A DNA stretch of 64,000 bases from UBA1546 sp049302185 (GTDB taxonomy: Bacteria > Nitrospirota > Thermodesulfovibrionia > Thermodesulfovibrionales > UBA1546), in the NCBI GenBank assembly GCA_049302185.1, contig JBAQLV010000022.1, positions 27,356-91,355 of the forward strand, given 5' to 3'. The translations under genes and the position numbers were made by a program. Numbering within the stretch: position 1 is the first letter of the stretch; each line of letters opens with the position of its first letter. Below the pieces are notes generated by a model. The model searched no databases and had not been told where the DNA came from. It was given only the letters and a program-made list of their open reading frames with translations. Positions 32,627-42,178 of the stretch are shown piece by piece.

Positions 32627-32659
32627 GAACTTTACTGATGTTTTTAATCGGGAGATTCC

Positions 32660-33823
32660 ATGCCAAGGACATTTAAAGTAGAAAAATACCATACGGATAT
32701 TGTTTCCAAAAGCACGCTGTTTAAGGCGCTGAAATACCTTGACAGGAAAAATATTGAAACGCCGTTTCTTCTTATGGACAGGGAGAAGGTAAAGGAAAAA
32801 GCCTCTCTTATAGGGCAGAACATACGGAACTCAACAGTCTTTTATGCTGTTAAGGCAAATCCCGATATTGAGGTAATCAAGCTTGCGGATAAACTTGGTA
32901 TGGGTTTTGAGATAGCCTCAGAGGGTGAGCTGAAGCTGCTTTCATCAATAGGCGTGGAGACTGAAAGAATCATATCAAGCAATCCGGTCAAGACTTTTAA
33001 GTTTTTGAAGATGGCGGCATCATACGGGGTAAGCTATTTTGCTTATGATTCCGAAGGTGAAGCGGATAAAATGGCGAAATTGCTGCCGGGCTGCAATGTC
33101 TATGTCAGGCTTTCTGTTCCTAACGAAGGAAGCGAATGGCCGCTGAGCAAAAAATTCGGAGTTGAGATTGATAAAGCGGCAGAGCTGCTCTTCTATGCAC
33201 GTAAGAAAGGGCTTAACCCTGTTGGTGTCACCTTTCACGTTGGGTCGCAGTGCACAAATATATACAACTGGAATGCCGCTCTGGATAAGGCAAAGGCTTT
33301 GTGGGATATTGCGGAAAGGAAAGGCATGAAGCTGAACGTGTTGAATATCGGTGGAGGGTATCCGATAAAATACACAAAAAACGTTGTTGATGTTGAAGCC
33401 ATAGAGAAGAATGTGGACAGGCTCATCCGTGATAAATTCCCGCGGGATGTAAAAATACTTATAGAGCCGGGAAGGGCAGTTGTAGGAGATGCAGGTATAT
33501 TTGTCACCTCTGTGATTGGCAAGGCAAACAGGGGAGATGATAACTGGCTTTATATTGATGTCGGAGTCTTTAACGGTCTGATGGAGAGTGTGGGAGGCAT
33601 AACTTACAGCTATATCGTTGAAACCTCAAGACAGACAAGATATAAAAGAAAATGGACAGTTGCAGGCCCGAGCTGTGATAGTTTTGATGTTATTGATAAG
33701 AATGTAAACCTGCCTGAGCCTGAAATAGGTGGGCTTATTCTTATACTTTCAGGCGGGGCATATACGATATCCTATGCGTCAGAATTCAACGGGTTTTCAA
33801 TACCAAAGACGGTTTTGATATGA
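32660..33823 (+). CDS. Ornithine/lysine-type PLP decarboxylase (fold III)
   Basis: 387 residues. N-terminal alanine-racemase-like barrel with PLP Lys in FYAVKANPD (about Lys69), GFEIASEGEL, FHVGSQC, LNIGGGYP (phosphate loop), ILIEPGRAVVGDAG; the C-terminal barrel has VAGPSCDSFDVI with the catalytic Cys and GAYTISYASEFNGF. It makes putrescine or cadaverine, the substrate for SpeE. In compact genomes this gene would be expected next to speE; here speE lies 8.4 kb downstream beyond the restriction island. Ornithine versus lysine preference cannot be fixed by eye. Confidence 0.9.
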   Translation: MPRTFKVEKYHTDIVSKSTLFKALKYLDRKNIETPFLLMDREKVKEKASLIGQNIRNSTVFYAVKANPDIEVIKLADKLGMGFEIASEGELKLLSSIGVETERIISSNPVKTFKFLKMAASYGVSYFAYDSEGEADKMAKLLPGCNVYVRLSVPNEGSEWPLSKKFGVEIDKAAELLFYARKKGLNPVGVTFHVGSQCTNIYNWNAALDKAKALWDIAERKGMKLNVLNIGGGYPIKYTKNVVDVEAIEKNVDRLIRDKFPRDVKILIEPGRAVVGDAGIFVTSVIGKANRGDDNWLYIDVGVFNGLMESVGGITYSYIVETSRQTRYKRKWTVAGPSCDSFDVIDKNVNLPEPEIGGLILILSGGAYTISYASEFNGFSIPKTVLI

Positions 33824-33829
33824 AAAATA

Positions 33830-35884
33830 ATGGGTGAAAACGGAAAAACACGTAAAAAAGATTCTGTAAGGTTGGTGTGGGACAGCAAACCGCGGCGTGC
33901 GCCTAATCCGAAGGATATAGAATTTCAAACCGCTGAAGTCGTAATTCCAAATCCTGCGCACAGAGAACAACTACCTTTATCTTTTAGAGATGGAAATTTA
34001 GGCGAGGCGGAGATTGACAAGCAAAAGATGAACCGCCTCATCTGGGGCGACAATTTGCTTGCTATGCAGGCGCTGCTTTCACAGGGATATGAAGGTAAAA
34101 TAAACCTTGTCTACATTGACCCGCCATTTGATTCAAAGGCTGACTATTCTCATAAGATGACCATTGAGGGAAATGAATTTACAAAAGAACCCTCCGTCAT
34201 AGAACGGCTTGCATACAAAGACACATGGGCAGGCGGGACAGACTCTTACCTTGACATGCTCTATCCGAGGTTGCAGTTGATGAAAAGACTTTTGGCTGAT
34301 GATGGCAGTATTTATGTGCATCTTGACTGGCATGTGGGGCATTATGTGAAGGTGATGATGGATGAAGTGTTTGGAAGAGAAAATTATATAAATGAAATTA
34401 TTTGGCAAAAACTAACTGCTGCAAAATCACAATCCAATAAGTATCCAAATATCCATGATAGCTTATTTGTTTATGCTAAATCTCAATCATATATATTCAA
34501 TGCGCCATATGTAGAAAAATCAGAGAAACTTTTAAAAACTCATTATAGATATACAGACGAGAAAACGGGGAAAAGATATTCGTTGGCAGATTTTACTCAA
34601 AAGGGACAAGGAAGTCCCAGAAGGTTCGGAGATAAAATTTTGTCTCCTCCATCGGGCAAACATTGGATTTGGTCACAAGAACGCATAGATGAAGGAATGA
34701 AACAAGGGTTAATAGTTTTTTCTGAAAGTGGTTTGCCTTATGTTAAGAGGTATTATGAAGATACAAAAGGAAATGTTGCTGGAGATATTTGGACTGATAT
34801 TAACCCGCTAAATCCAATGGCAAAAGAAAGAGTTGATTACGATACCCAAAAACCCTCTGCCCTTCTTGAACGGATTATCAAAGCATCCTCCAATGAAGGT
34901 GACCTTGTTGCCGATTTCTTCTGTGGGTCAGGCACAACATTGGCAGTTGCAGAAAAGTTGAATCGCCGATGGATTGGCTGTGAACTCGGGAAAGTCGGTA
35001 TTCAGGTCACACGCGCAAGGCTCGTTGAGCAGCAGGCAAAGCCTTTTCTTATTGAAAACATCGGCAATTATCAGCGCGAGATGATTTATCTCACAGGCGT
35101 ACGCATTTATGAAATGCAGAACCTTATCCTTAAACTCTATGGCGCTACTCCGCGTGATAAGATGAGCAGCTTAGGAATTAGAAAGGCAGAAGATAATATT
35201 GATGAACTTGTCTATGTCGGGTATCCTGACAGACCTGTTACAGCAGGCAAGGCAGAGGAACTTGCGCTACAGGCGCAGAAGCTGGACGGCAGGGGCTACA
35301 AGAGGCTTATTATTCTTGGATGGGATTATGAATACAATTATCATCAGGCATTGGAATCAAGAAAGAAGGCATTAAAAGACAAACTTAAAGTAGAAGTCAT
35401 AAGCCGCGACATTCCGCCTGATATATACGACTATCTCAAGAAGGCAAAAACAGATGAAGACATAGAGGCGCTTTCAGAAAAAGTTACATTCTATGAGAGA
35501 CCATACCTAAAAATGAATGAGCCGAAGATAAAGGATTTGAAAGACGGAAAGGCTGAGATAACTCTATCTATCAAGCGTTATGTCCTGATGGACATTCCTA
35601 TTAGCCAGACATCAAAGAAGGGACAGGAAGACTACGCTGCTTTGATGAAGATTGCAAAAGACAACTTTGCAGTGCTAATTGACTACTGGGCTGTTGACTG
35701 GGACTATGACGGTTATACCTTCAAGAGCCAGTGGCAGGCATTCAGAGGCAACGGCAAAAAGGCTAAGACAGTTATCACGGAAGCAAAAGAGATTCTGGAA
35801 AAGAAAAAACGGACTGTTGCCATCAGGGTTGTGGATATATTCGGCAATGATGCAGGGGCGGTTTTGGAGATAGAAAGAGAATAA
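33830..35884 (+). CDS. mod: Type III restriction-modification DNA methyltransferase (Mod)
   Basis: 684 residues. Beta-class N6-adenine/N4-cytosine MTase order: the catalytic motif IV DPPF in VYIDPPFDSKADY (about 101-104) precedes the SAM site DFFCGSGTTLAVAEKLNRRW (about 362). RLIWGDNLLAMQALL is also family-typical. The region between is the target-recognition part. C-terminal EIERE differs from a second, displaced Mod ending found at 38650-38730. It methylates the host recognition site and pairs with Res at 39362. It starts 6 bases after the decarboxylase stop. Confidence 0.9.
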   Translation: MGENGKTRKKDSVRLVWDSKPRRAPNPKDIEFQTAEVVIPNPAHREQLPLSFRDGNLGEAEIDKQKMNRLIWGDNLLAMQALLSQGYEGKINLVYIDPPFDSKADYSHKMTIEGNEFTKEPSVIERLAYKDTWAGGTDSYLDMLYPRLQLMKRLLADDGSIYVHLDWHVGHYVKVMMDEVFGRENYINEIIWQKLTAAKSQSNKYPNIHDSLFVYAKSQSYIFNAPYVEKSEKLLKTHYRYTDEKTGKRYSLADFTQKGQGSPRRFGDKILSPPSGKHWIWSQERIDEGMKQGLIVFSESGLPYVKRYYEDTKGNVAGDIWTDINPLNPMAKERVDYDTQKPSALLERIIKASSNEGDLVADFFCGSGTTLAVAEKLNRRWIGCELGKVGIQVTRARLVEQQAKPFLIENIGNYQREMIYLTGVRIYEMQNLILKLYGATPRDKMSSLGIRKAEDNIDELVYVGYPDRPVTAGKAEELALQAQKLDGRGYKRLIILGWDYEYNYHQALESRKKALKDKLKVEVISRDIPPDIYDYLKKAKTDEDIEALSEKVTFYERPYLKMNEPKIKDLKDGKAEITLSIKRYVLMDIPISQTSKKGQEDYAALMKIAKDNFAVLIDYWAVDWDYDGYTFKSQWQAFRGNGKKAKTVITEAKEILEKKKRTVAIRVVDIFGNDAGAVLEIERE
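35792..35872. repeat. Left copy of the 81-bp direct repeat bracketing the PHP-ATPase gene
   Basis: Lies in the 3' end of mod; matches 38650-38730 at about 72 of 81 positions ungapped, with a 50-base identical core at 35819-35868. Confidence 0.88.
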
Positions 35885-35903
35885 AGCATTAACTGAATGT
35901 GCT

Positions 35904-38585
35904 ATGAATATTATTGAAGAAATAAACTTACAAGAAGATGGTGCAAAATTCCGCCGTTGTGATCTTCACATTCATTCAATTAGCGGGTCTTACGATGTAA
36001 CTGACTCCTCGATGACTCCTCAAAATATTGTTGACTCAGCTATTGAGGACAAATTAGAGATTATTGCAATTACAGATCACAATTCGATTGATAATATTGC
36101 GCAAACATTAGAATATGCACACGGTAAAAGTATTTATGTAGTCCCGAGTATTGAATTAACAACCCTACAAGGTCATTTGCTTTTATATTTTGAGACATAT
36201 CAGAATTTAGAATCGTTCTTTGGCAAAATAAACCTATCCGATGATAAAAAATATTGTAAAGAAACTATACCGCAATGCCTTGAAATAGCAGAAAAATTTG
36301 AAGGCGTAGGTATTGCCGCTCATATTGATACTAAGACAGGATTTGAATTAATGCAAGATGGATATAGTCCACATAAGGCTGACATATTAAAAAGTAAAAA
36401 TCTGCTCGCATTAGAAATATCAGACATTGACAATTTAGATTGGTATACAAAAAGAGATAGTAATAATGAACGGAGAAGATTATTAAGTGAAAGGAATAAC
36501 AAAAATGGTTTTAATCAAAATCAGGAATTAGCAAAAGTATTATTCTCGGACTCTCATACGCTTTCTGGATTGGGTAAGAATGCAAAAGGGAATAATAAGG
36601 TCACACGATTTAAGATGGATAGTCTTAATTTCCATTCATTAAAAATCGCACTTATGGATTCGACAGCAAGAGTAAGGTTGGAAGATTTAATTCCAACTAC
36701 ATTCCCATATTTTAAAGGTATTAAATATGAAGGTGGTTTTTTGAATGGTCAGGTTATAAAGTTTAACAGAAATTTAACCTGTATTATAGGTGGCAGAGGA
36801 ACTGGAAAATCAACTGCCCTTGAAAGTGTTAGGCGCACATCTGGCAATACTGCACGAGAACAACTTATTGACTCTGAGGTTTGGCCGGACAAAATCTCAC
36901 TGATTTATTGTGATGAAGTGGGAAATGAATATCTCTTAAATAGGGATAAATACGGAGAAGTCGTTAATATGACCGATCCGCAAAATGGACCCGTTTCTAT
37001 TCCAATAGAAAGCTATGGGCAAGGAGAAACTGCTGAAACTATTCAACACTGTAGTAAAGATCCAAAAATCCTATTAAAGTTCTTAGATGATTTTTGTGAC
37101 TTTAGCGACTTAAATGACCAAGAAGAATTGATTTTACAAAAATTGCTTGATAATCAAACAACCCTTGAGAAGTTGCAAATTGAAATAAAGCAATTGCCTG
37201 ATTACCAAAAAAACTTGCTGTATTATAGAAAGCAATTAGAGGCGTTAAAAAAAGAAAAAGCCGTTGATATTATTAAACTACAGGAAAGCCTTACGAGAGA
37301 AACAAGTTTAAGAAATGAACTCCTAACTAAAATTGATGAAAAATATGAAAGTATATCTGACTATCTGAAAATAGATGATTTAATTAAAGAGCTCAATTCT
37401 TATGATGAAAATTCTCTTGTAGTAGGAAAGAAGGAGTTTATTGAAATAAAGAAGTATTTATCAGATTTTGGAACTTTGGTAGACGATTTTTCTAACAAGT
37501 TAGAGCAAAAAATAAAAGAATTATCAGCTAATTTTAAGGCCAAAATTTTAGAATGGAAAAATAAAGAGGCAGAACTAATAAAGAAAATAGAAGAAAAGAA
37601 GATAGAATTAGAAAAGCAAGGTATAAAACTGGATATGGGTTTTATAAAGAAGGTGACTAAGGATGTTACGGATTATGAAACCAAAATAAAGGAACTCAAC
37701 AAAAAAACTGAAGTTTTAAAAACTCTTAATGCCCAAAGAAAACAGCTAATTAAAGAAAGATTTTCTATTAAAAACAAGAAATTTACCATTCGTAATGCTG
37801 TGGCAACCGAACTAAATAAGAATCTGGAATTAATTATATCGGATTTCCATGTTACAATAAAATTCAGAGAGGGGCTACTTTCACCTGAGTTGTCCGATAT
37901 CTTACAAGAAACAATGGGATGGAGAACTTCCCAAGTTCCAAAAGCAAACCTTATATCAAATCATGTAACAGTACCCCAGTTATTATCGGCTATAGGCAGT
38001 AAAGATTCGACAGCATTTTTGAATATTAAAGATAAGAATGATCAAAAAATCTTTTCAAAAAAAGATGTTACAGAAATCTTAGATAGATTGCCAGATGAAA
38101 AAGTTGTTTTTAAAATAGAACGTTGTTTTTTTGAGGATTTACCTGAAATTATTGTTACAAGAGAATTTGTAAATCCAGAAAACCCTTCAAAGAAGGAGTA
38201 TATCTCAAGAGATTTTTCAAAATTATCATTGGGGCAGCAGCAATCAGTATTACTTTCAATTTTGTTATTTTCTAAAAGTAAATACCCATTGGTTATTGAC
38301 CAACCAGAAGATAATCTCGATAGCGAGTTTATTTATCACACATTAGTCCAGCATTTACGGGTTATTAAAGAACGGAGACAAATAATTATTGCTACACATA
38401 ACGCGAATATTACTGTTTTAGGAGATGCTGAGTTGATAGTGCCTCTAAAAAGCACGAGTGAAAAAGGAATAATTCAAAACCGAGGTTCTATTGATTCTGA
38501 GGAAACACGAAAAATAACCTGTAAAATATTAGAAGGAAGCGAGGAGGCATTTAAAAAACGTGCAGAAATTTATGGCATAAGCTAA
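35904..38585 (+). CDS. PHP phosphoesterase fused to an SMC/RecF-like ATPase (TrlF-like)
   Basis: 893 residues. N-terminal PHP domain with a full metal set: CDLHIHS (His22, His24), ITDHNS (Asp58, His59), PSIELTT (Glu84), AAHID (His140), FSDSHT (Asp216, His218). The ATPase has Walker A GGRGTGKST (about 296-304), a long coiled coil (about 400-640), ABC signature LSLGQQQS, Walker B VIDQPEDNLD, and H-loop ATHNAN. This resembles proteins annotated as TrlF-family AAA-like ATPases and other defence nucleases (OLD/PrrC-like layout); that naming is from memory. It is more AT-rich than mod and res and sits between duplicated mod 3' ends, so it is a later insertion. Confidence 0.82.
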   Translation: MNIIEEINLQEDGAKFRRCDLHIHSISGSYDVTDSSMTPQNIVDSAIEDKLEIIAITDHNSIDNIAQTLEYAHGKSIYVVPSIELTTLQGHLLLYFETYQNLESFFGKINLSDDKKYCKETIPQCLEIAEKFEGVGIAAHIDTKTGFELMQDGYSPHKADILKSKNLLALEISDIDNLDWYTKRDSNNERRRLLSERNNKNGFNQNQELAKVLFSDSHTLSGLGKNAKGNNKVTRFKMDSLNFHSLKIALMDSTARVRLEDLIPTTFPYFKGIKYEGGFLNGQVIKFNRNLTCIIGGRGTGKSTALESVRRTSGNTAREQLIDSEVWPDKISLIYCDEVGNEYLLNRDKYGEVVNMTDPQNGPVSIPIESYGQGETAETIQHCSKDPKILLKFLDDFCDFSDLNDQEELILQKLLDNQTTLEKLQIEIKQLPDYQKNLLYYRKQLEALKKEKAVDIIKLQESLTRETSLRNELLTKIDEKYESISDYLKIDDLIKELNSYDENSLVVGKKEFIEIKKYLSDFGTLVDDFSNKLEQKIKELSANFKAKILEWKNKEAELIKKIEEKKIELEKQGIKLDMGFIKKVTKDVTDYETKIKELNKKTEVLKTLNAQRKQLIKERFSIKNKKFTIRNAVATELNKNLELIISDFHVTIKFREGLLSPELSDILQETMGWRTSQVPKANLISNHVTVPQLLSAIGSKDSTAFLNIKDKNDQKIFSKKDVTEILDRLPDEKVVFKIERCFFEDLPEIIVTREFVNPENPSKKEYISRDFSKLSLGQQQSVLLSILLFSKSKYPLVIDQPEDNLDSEFIYHTLVQHLRVIKERRQIIIATHNANITVLGDAELIVPLKSTSEKGIIQNRGSIDSEETRKITCKILEGSEEAFKKRAEIYGIS

Positions 38586-38649
38586 TACCTATATTGTTAG
38601 AAAACAAGTAAAATAATTGAAAGAATCTGGAGATAAAACAGGAGGAAAT

Positions 38650-38730
38650 ATTCTGGACAAGAGAAAACGGTTAATAGCCATCAGGGTTGTGGATATATTC
38701 GGCAATGATGCAGGGGCGGTTTTGGAAGTA
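38650..38730 (+). pseudogene. Displaced 3' end of a mod gene
   Basis: Encodes ILDKRKRLIAIRVVDIFGND then AGAVLEV and a TGA stop at 38731-38733. The complete mod gene ends ILEKKKRTVAIRVVDIFGND, AGAVLEIERE. The two copies differ by substitutions, not only at the junction, so they come from diverged alleles. It marks the original end of mod before the PHP-ATPase gene was inserted. Confidence 0.85.
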
Positions 38731-38743
38731 TGACGGAGTCAAA

Positions 38744-38942
38744 ATGAAGATAATTTTCCCAAAACTTTCTACTGTAGCCTCTAACTATCATTTCAGGCAG
38801 GGGGAAAGTTAATTTTTACAGCAACAAGGTTGAGAGTTATAATATATCAAAAGGGTTTGAAGGCACAATAGTTAATCTAAAAATAAATGCCAACAAGGAG
38901 AGCTTTTATTTTTTGCGAGGCGAGGAAGAATTTATATTTTAG
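38744..38942 (+). pseudogene. Degenerate gene upstream of DUF4325, possibly its lost ATPase partner
   Basis: An ATG frame gives MKIIFPKLSTVASNYHFRQG then ES and a TAA; switching frame at the G-rich run gives VNFYSNKVESYNISKGFEGT then IVNLKINANKESFYF and ends at a TAG (38940-38942). The second part resembles the very C-terminus of GHKL/HATPase proteins (G-T-I-V-x-L). DUF4325 genes are often found with such ATPases. The remnant may be the two ends of that gene with its middle deleted, or a frameshifted small gene. Confidence 0.45.
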
Positions 38943-38952
38943 GGGTGAAAAT

Positions 38953-39321
38953 ATGTTGGTGAAAGAGAGAAAAGAGTTTCATATAGATATTAAAAGAATG
39001 GCATGCACCGATACTGTTTCAAGGGAGCACGGCAGAAAAATGAGGAAGATTATAGAGCCGCTTCTGAAAGTTGAAGATAGAATTATTGTTGATTTTTCGA
39101 ACCTCTCAATTGCGTCGCCCTCTTTTATTGATGAGGCGTTTGCAAAGCTGATGCTTAAATACCCTCTGGATGATATAAGAACAAAACTCTCATTTATAAA
39201 CATGACTGAGTTTGACAGAGCTTTACTTAATGATTTAGTCAGAGCAAGGATTAGGGAACGCGCTTTGTTAGAGGAAACACCGAGGGGTAGGTTTCAGTTG
39301 GCTATAAAACGCAGCCGATAG
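38953..39321 (+). CDS. DUF4325 STAS-like protein
   Basis: 122 residues from the ATG at 38953, which has the RBS AGGGGTG 5 bases upstream; a longer frame from 38887 would run through the remnant described above. Core sequence DRIIVDFSNLSIASPSFIDE (about 47-66), AFAKLML, and SFINMTEFDRALLNDLVRAR match the STAS-like DUF4325 family. Such proteins are thought to act with GHKL ATPases as regulators; that partner seems lost here. Located between mod and res. Confidence 0.75.
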   Translation: MLVKERKEFHIDIKRMACTDTVSREHGRKMRKIIEPLLKVEDRIIVDFSNLSIASPSFIDEAFAKLMLKYPLDDIRTKLSFINMTEFDRALLNDLVRARIRERALLEETPRGRFQLAIKRSR

Positions 39322-39361
39322 TTTAGACTTACAAATTGATTGTAGATGATCAGCAAAAATA

Positions 39362-42178
39362 ATGGCTAAAAAAAATAACCAATCATTTTCTCAGATGTAT
39401 CTTGCTAATGCCCTTGAAGGTGAGGTTCAGGCATGGGTTGAACAAGGTTGGACAGGTGTTACTCAAACAACTCTGGAGCTTTTTAATTACTGGTTTAAGC
39501 GGGATGAAGACGCCATTGAGAAATTTCATCCCTGCCAGCAGAGAGCAATCGAAACCCTCGTTTACTGCCATGAAATTCTTCAGGCAAAGACATTGCAAGA
39601 GGTTTTTGAAAGAGTAGCTCCAGAGGCTATCTATCAACATCTGCCCTTAAAGCAAGAGATAGAGACGATTCTTTTTCCTAAATATGCCCTTAAAATGGCT
39701 ACAGGTTCAGGCAAGACATGGGTGCTTGCTGCTCTTCTTGTATGGCAGTATTTTAATAAAATTAACGATGAGCGCCTGGGAAATTATTCTTATCGTTTTC
39801 TTATTGTAACGCCCGGGCATGAAGTGCTTAACAGGCTTCTTGATTCTTTTAAAGGAAAAAGAGATTTGAAAACCGGCGACAGAATGCCTGATAAATCGGA
39901 TTATAAGCGGTCTCTGTTCATGCCCGACGGGTCACACTGGCGCGACAGGTTTCATTTGGATATCCGCGACCCTGATGATGTAAAGTCGAATTCTACACCA
40001 CCTGACGGCCCTTTTATATTTATAACCAACTGGCAGCAGTTCAGGCTTAAATCATCAGCTTCTAATCTATGGGATAAGTTCACAGGTGCTGATGTTGAAG
40101 AAATGCCGAGGGGAGAGATTATTGCCGATTTCCTTTCAGAATATCCTGACCTTGTGATAATGAACGACGAAGCTCATCATGTGCATGGAAAGAAATCTGC
40201 AACTGGAGAGGAACTCGTATGGCGGCAGTTCATGAATGTGCTTTATAACAGGTTGAAAGAAAATCATCAAGAAGATCAAGGGATATTTTTACAAATAGAT
40301 TTCTCAGCTACACCTTTTTATGGAAGCGCAGAAAAGCGGGAATATTTCCCGCATATTATTTATGATTATGACCTTCTTAATGCCATGCAGGATATGCTTG
40401 TCAAACAGCTTTTTCTTGAACAGAGACAGGCTATTGCCGGAGAATCCTTGGAAGAGCTTGAGTTCAGGGCTGAAAGGTTTGAGCCTGAAGGCAGCCACAA
40501 AAGAGGTGAGATAAAAGCCCTTTCAGCAGGACAGAAATTACTGCTTGATATTGGCAGAAAAAAACTTGAACAGCTTGCTGCTGAATTCAAAAAGAAGGGC
40601 ATAAACAAGAAGCCTGTTATGATGGTTCTCTGCGAAGATACAAAAGTCGCAGACCTGACTGCTGAGCATTTTGCGAGGCTTACAGATGAGAACGGACATT
40701 ATTATGATGCAAACAAAGTTCTTGTAATTCATTCTGATCTTCCAGATAAAGAACTTAGTGAGACGAGAAAAAACCTTGACAGGATTGATATTGATGGTGA
40801 CCCATTAAGAGTTGTGATATCTGTTTTAATGCTCAGGGAAGGTTTTGATAAAAATAATATTTGTGTAACTGTTGTCCTTAGAGCATCCGAAGCTGATTTG
40901 TTGCTTGAACAGATAGTTGGCAGAGGTTTGAGGCTGATGTTCCCGGCTTATGAATATCCGGAGTTGCAGGATTTAAAATTGGAGGCTTATCAAGAGATAA
41001 GAAGAAAGAAGAATCCATCTAACTCTTTTGATTTTCTTTATGTTGTTGAGCATCCGAGGTTTATAGATTTTTATAACAAACTCAGAGAGCAGGGATATGT
41101 TATTGGCGTTGGGGATACAAGCAGTGAGACTTCAACAGGCGACATTATTCCTATTGACGCTGTTACAGAAAGAATTCCTTTTTATGACATTGCATGGCCT
41201 ATTCAGATTTTTGATGAGGGGAAAATGCCTGAACTTTCTCAAGTTGATATTAAAACTCTTCCTAAATATCAGGGTGATTTTAGCCAGCTTAAAAAATATC
41301 TATCAAAACTGATAATTCAGGAAACGCATGTTGAGACGGGGGCAAAGACAAAAATATGGAAACTGGAGAATGATTATTTTGATTACAGCCATTTTTTAAG
41401 GCAGGTGTCACGGGCAGTTGCTACAAGAGGAAAGACATCTATTTTATCTGCAAAGCAGGCTGAAATTGCAGAGATTATAGATGAATATGTTTTGGAATAT
41501 TGTTTTGGAGAACACATAGATTTTTCCAGTCCTGAAAATTATCCTATCCTTAATTATCAGCCTGTTTTTGACCATATTGTGGAGACGATAAGCAAAGCAA
41601 TTATAAAACTTATTGATGGCTATAAATTTGAGGTTAAGAAGGGAATATGGGGCAAATTGTCAGATGTTCCAAGAATTATGGTCAGAGAAAGCAAATCCGT
41701 TGAAACAGAAAGAAGCATCTATCCAAGAAATGGGTATCAGCCAAAGGGCGGTGGTTTTGAAAGAGATTTTATGCGTGAGGCGCTTAATAACTCTGCCGAT
41801 GTGCTTGCCTTTGCAAAGTTAGACAGAAGACATAAGTTGAAGATTACATACAGAGATGAAACGGGGATACTCAGAAATTATGAAGTTGATTTTATTGTTA
41901 AAACAACTGATAAAATGTATCTTGTTGAGACAAAGGCTGATAAAGATATTTCTAACCTAAATGTTGCGGTAAAAGTTCGGGCTGCAACTGCATGGTGTGA
42001 GCAAGCATCTTTGGTGCCATCTCCTGAAGAGATGAAACAATCACAAGAATGGGAATATCTCATTCTTTCAGAAAGCCTATATAGAAGCAATAGGGGTCTT
42101 TCTTTCGAGGCTCTCGCACCTTTTTGCAGAGGTCTCAGAGACAATATTATTGCACAAGCACAAAGTAAGTTATTTTAA
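39362..42178 (+). CDS. res: Type III restriction endonuclease subunit (Res)
   Basis: 938 residues. Superfamily 2 helicase: Walker A MATGSGKTWVLAALL (about 115-122), DEAH-type NDEAHH (about 270), LQIDFSATPFYGSA (motif III), REGFDKNNICVTVVLR and EQIVGRGLRLMFP (motif VI). The C-terminal PD-(D/E)xK nuclease core is YEVDFIVKTTDKMYLVETKA (about 840-860). It translocates on DNA and cuts unmethylated sites together with Mod. It is separated from mod by the PHP-ATPase, two remnants and the DUF4325 gene. The gene ends 21 bases before speE. Confidence 0.92.
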   Translation: MAKKNNQSFSQMYLANALEGEVQAWVEQGWTGVTQTTLELFNYWFKRDEDAIEKFHPCQQRAIETLVYCHEILQAKTLQEVFERVAPEAIYQHLPLKQEIETILFPKYALKMATGSGKTWVLAALLVWQYFNKINDERLGNYSYRFLIVTPGHEVLNRLLDSFKGKRDLKTGDRMPDKSDYKRSLFMPDGSHWRDRFHLDIRDPDDVKSNSTPPDGPFIFITNWQQFRLKSSASNLWDKFTGADVEEMPRGEIIADFLSEYPDLVIMNDEAHHVHGKKSATGEELVWRQFMNVLYNRLKENHQEDQGIFLQIDFSATPFYGSAEKREYFPHIIYDYDLLNAMQDMLVKQLFLEQRQAIAGESLEELEFRAERFEPEGSHKRGEIKALSAGQKLLLDIGRKKLEQLAAEFKKKGINKKPVMMVLCEDTKVADLTAEHFARLTDENGHYYDANKVLVIHSDLPDKELSETRKNLDRIDIDGDPLRVVISVLMLREGFDKNNICVTVVLRASEADLLLEQIVGRGLRLMFPAYEYPELQDLKLEAYQEIRRKKNPSNSFDFLYVVEHPRFIDFYNKLREQGYVIGVGDTSSETSTGDIIPIDAVTERIPFYDIAWPIQIFDEGKMPELSQVDIKTLPKYQGDFSQLKKYLSKLIIQETHVETGAKTKIWKLENDYFDYSHFLRQVSRAVATRGKTSILSAKQAEIAEIIDEYVLEYCFGEHIDFSSPENYPILNYQPVFDHIVETISKAIIKLIDGYKFEVKKGIWGKLSDVPRIMVRESKSVETERSIYPRNGYQPKGGGFERDFMREALNNSADVLAFAKLDRRHKLKITYRDETGILRNYEVDFIVKTTDKMYLVETKADKDISNLNVAVKVRAATAWCEQASLVPSPEEMKQSQEWEYLILSESLYRSNRGLSFEALAPFCRGLRDNIIAQAQSKLF

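Noticed and set aside
38887..38952. Longer N-terminus for the DUF4325 protein
   Set aside because: The added residues lie in the frame of a degenerate upstream gene and lack an RBS; the ATG at 38953 has a clear one.
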